From Leptolyngbya sp. PCC 7375 (GTDB lineage Bacteria; Cyanobacteriota; Cyanobacteriia; Phormidesmidales; Phormidesmidaceae), in NCBI RefSeq assembly GCF_000316115.1, contig NZ_JH993797.1, positions 124,001 through 188,000 of the forward strand: 64,000 bases of DNA, written 5' to 3'. Both the position numbers and the translations under genes were made by a program. Under the pieces are notes generated by a model. That model did no database searches. It was not told the origin of the DNA and worked only from the letters and a program-made list of their open reading frames with translations. Shown here piece after piece: positions 63,591 through 64,000 of the stretch (position 1 is the first letter of the stretch; every line of letters begins with the position of its first letter).

Positions 63591-64000
63591 CTAGTGACTA
63601 CCATTGCAGTGACCATGGCTCTCCTTTGATGAATTCAGAGTGGCTCGATACTTGGTTACACCAGAGAACGTATGGTTAAAAAATGCGGGATAGAAGGTGG
63701 CAAACCGCTCAAAATACTTTTCGTATAGGGCCTGGGCTGGATCATTACCGCGAATTACCATCACCCCTAGAGAAGAGGCTCCTGCTTCACGGGCACGCTT
63801 GAAGGCTGCCTGCATGAGGCGATGGCCCAGACCTGACCCTCGATACTCAGGTAATACCGCAACAGTTTCGACAATCATGTCGGCCTGGGGCTTAAGAAAA
63901 CTATGATCACCTTCCCAGATTTTGAGATAAGCCTGTCGAAAATCCTCAGTTATGGACGGGGTCCAGCCAAGTTTCTCCGCTATCTGTGGTAGTTTATCGA
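63591..64000 (-). CDS. GNAT N-acetyltransferase, 5' end outside the window
   Basis: The reading frame runs from the stop at 63591 to the right edge of the window without interruption, so the N-terminus is missing. The acetyl-CoA-binding motif A is VLPEYRGSGLGHRLMQAAF (R/Q-x-x-G-x-G/A), and the C-terminal half shows GVMVIRGNDPAQALYEKYF, where the Asn and Tyr are typical of the fold. It transfers acetyl from acetyl-CoA to an amine of unknown type. It converges with the LptA-like gene, only two bases apart. Confidence 0.85.
   Translation of the reverse strand, partial: DKLPQIAEKLGWTPSITEDFRQAYLKIWEGDHSFLKPQADMIVETVAVLPEYRGSGLGHRLMQAAFKRAREAGASSLGVMVIRGNDPAQALYEKYFERFATFYPAFFNHTFSGVTKYRATLNSSKESHGHCNGSH

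Overview
The window looks like a chromosomal accessory region of a cyanobacterium. The evidence is frequent GCGATCGC (HIP1) octamers, FHA-type exoproteins next to a CHAT protease, a DUF1822 gene, several STAND ATPases with WD40 propellers, AAGTCGG heptamer repeats and many decaying insertion sequences. I saw no rRNA, tRNA or CRISPR array. Layout: (1) 1-7372, two tandem FHA/TpsA-like exoprotein genes (the first broken by a 171-bp MITE-like element) and a TPR-CHAT protease. (2) 7470-17148, an amino-acid metabolism island: RraA-like protein, threonine dehydratase, cysteine-desulfurase-like PLP enzyme, free-amino-acid 2-oxoglutarate dioxygenase, aldehyde dehydrogenase and a ThDP 2-oxoacid decarboxylase on the minus strand side, divergent from a threonine-dehydrogenase-like SDR and 2-amino-3-ketobutyrate CoA ligase (kbl). 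(3) 17154-19165, a scrapyard of IS5/IS1 fragments, a broken hybrid histidine kinase and a broken STAND N-terminus. (4) 19392-26574, a tightly overlapped three-gene operon (small helical protein, nSTAND-WD40 ATPase, papain-like protease), the best candidate for a little-described conflict system, followed by a convergent membrane-anchored pentapeptide protein. (5) 28506-34960, a truncated FAD monooxygenase, a Cys-rich 71-residue peptide with a perfect 13-bp palindrome upstream, a ThDP carboligase-like gene split by a complete IS4-family element, and an L-amino-acid oxidase; this resembles a small natural-product locus that has been inactivated. (6) 34977-51358, a second signalling/conflict region: an HTH/sigma-like gene, DUF1822 and CHAT-nSTAND-WD40 operon (the last with a premature stop), direct repeats in the divergent promoter, two NB-ARC type STAND proteins, a large propeller-type hybrid histidine kinase, an EEP-fold hydrolase and a Crp/Fnr regulator. 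(7) 51394-54366, Asp/Glu racemase, IS4 remnant, and the tail of a NACHT-type gene split by an IS630 element. (8) 54753-60606, an AT-rich sugar operon: TreT-type trehalose synthase/phosphorylase, JAMM-motif protein, glucose-6-phosphate isomerase, HAD phosphomutase-like protein, then a GC-richer class I aldolase. (9) 61151-64000, a decayed IS5 element, a broken AraC regulator, an ABM-fold monooxygenase, a small LptA/OstA protein and a GNAT acetyltransferase cut by the window edge. How the parts fit: regions 4 and 6 combine sensor (WD40), switch (STAND ATPase) and executioner protease (papain or CHAT), the usual logic of bacterial conflict or programmed-death systems. Region 2 can be read as hydroxylation, deamination, carbon-carbon cleavage and aldehyde oxidation of an amino acid. 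At least four element insertions can be undone on paper with exact target-site duplications and frame restoration, so much of the decay is recent.
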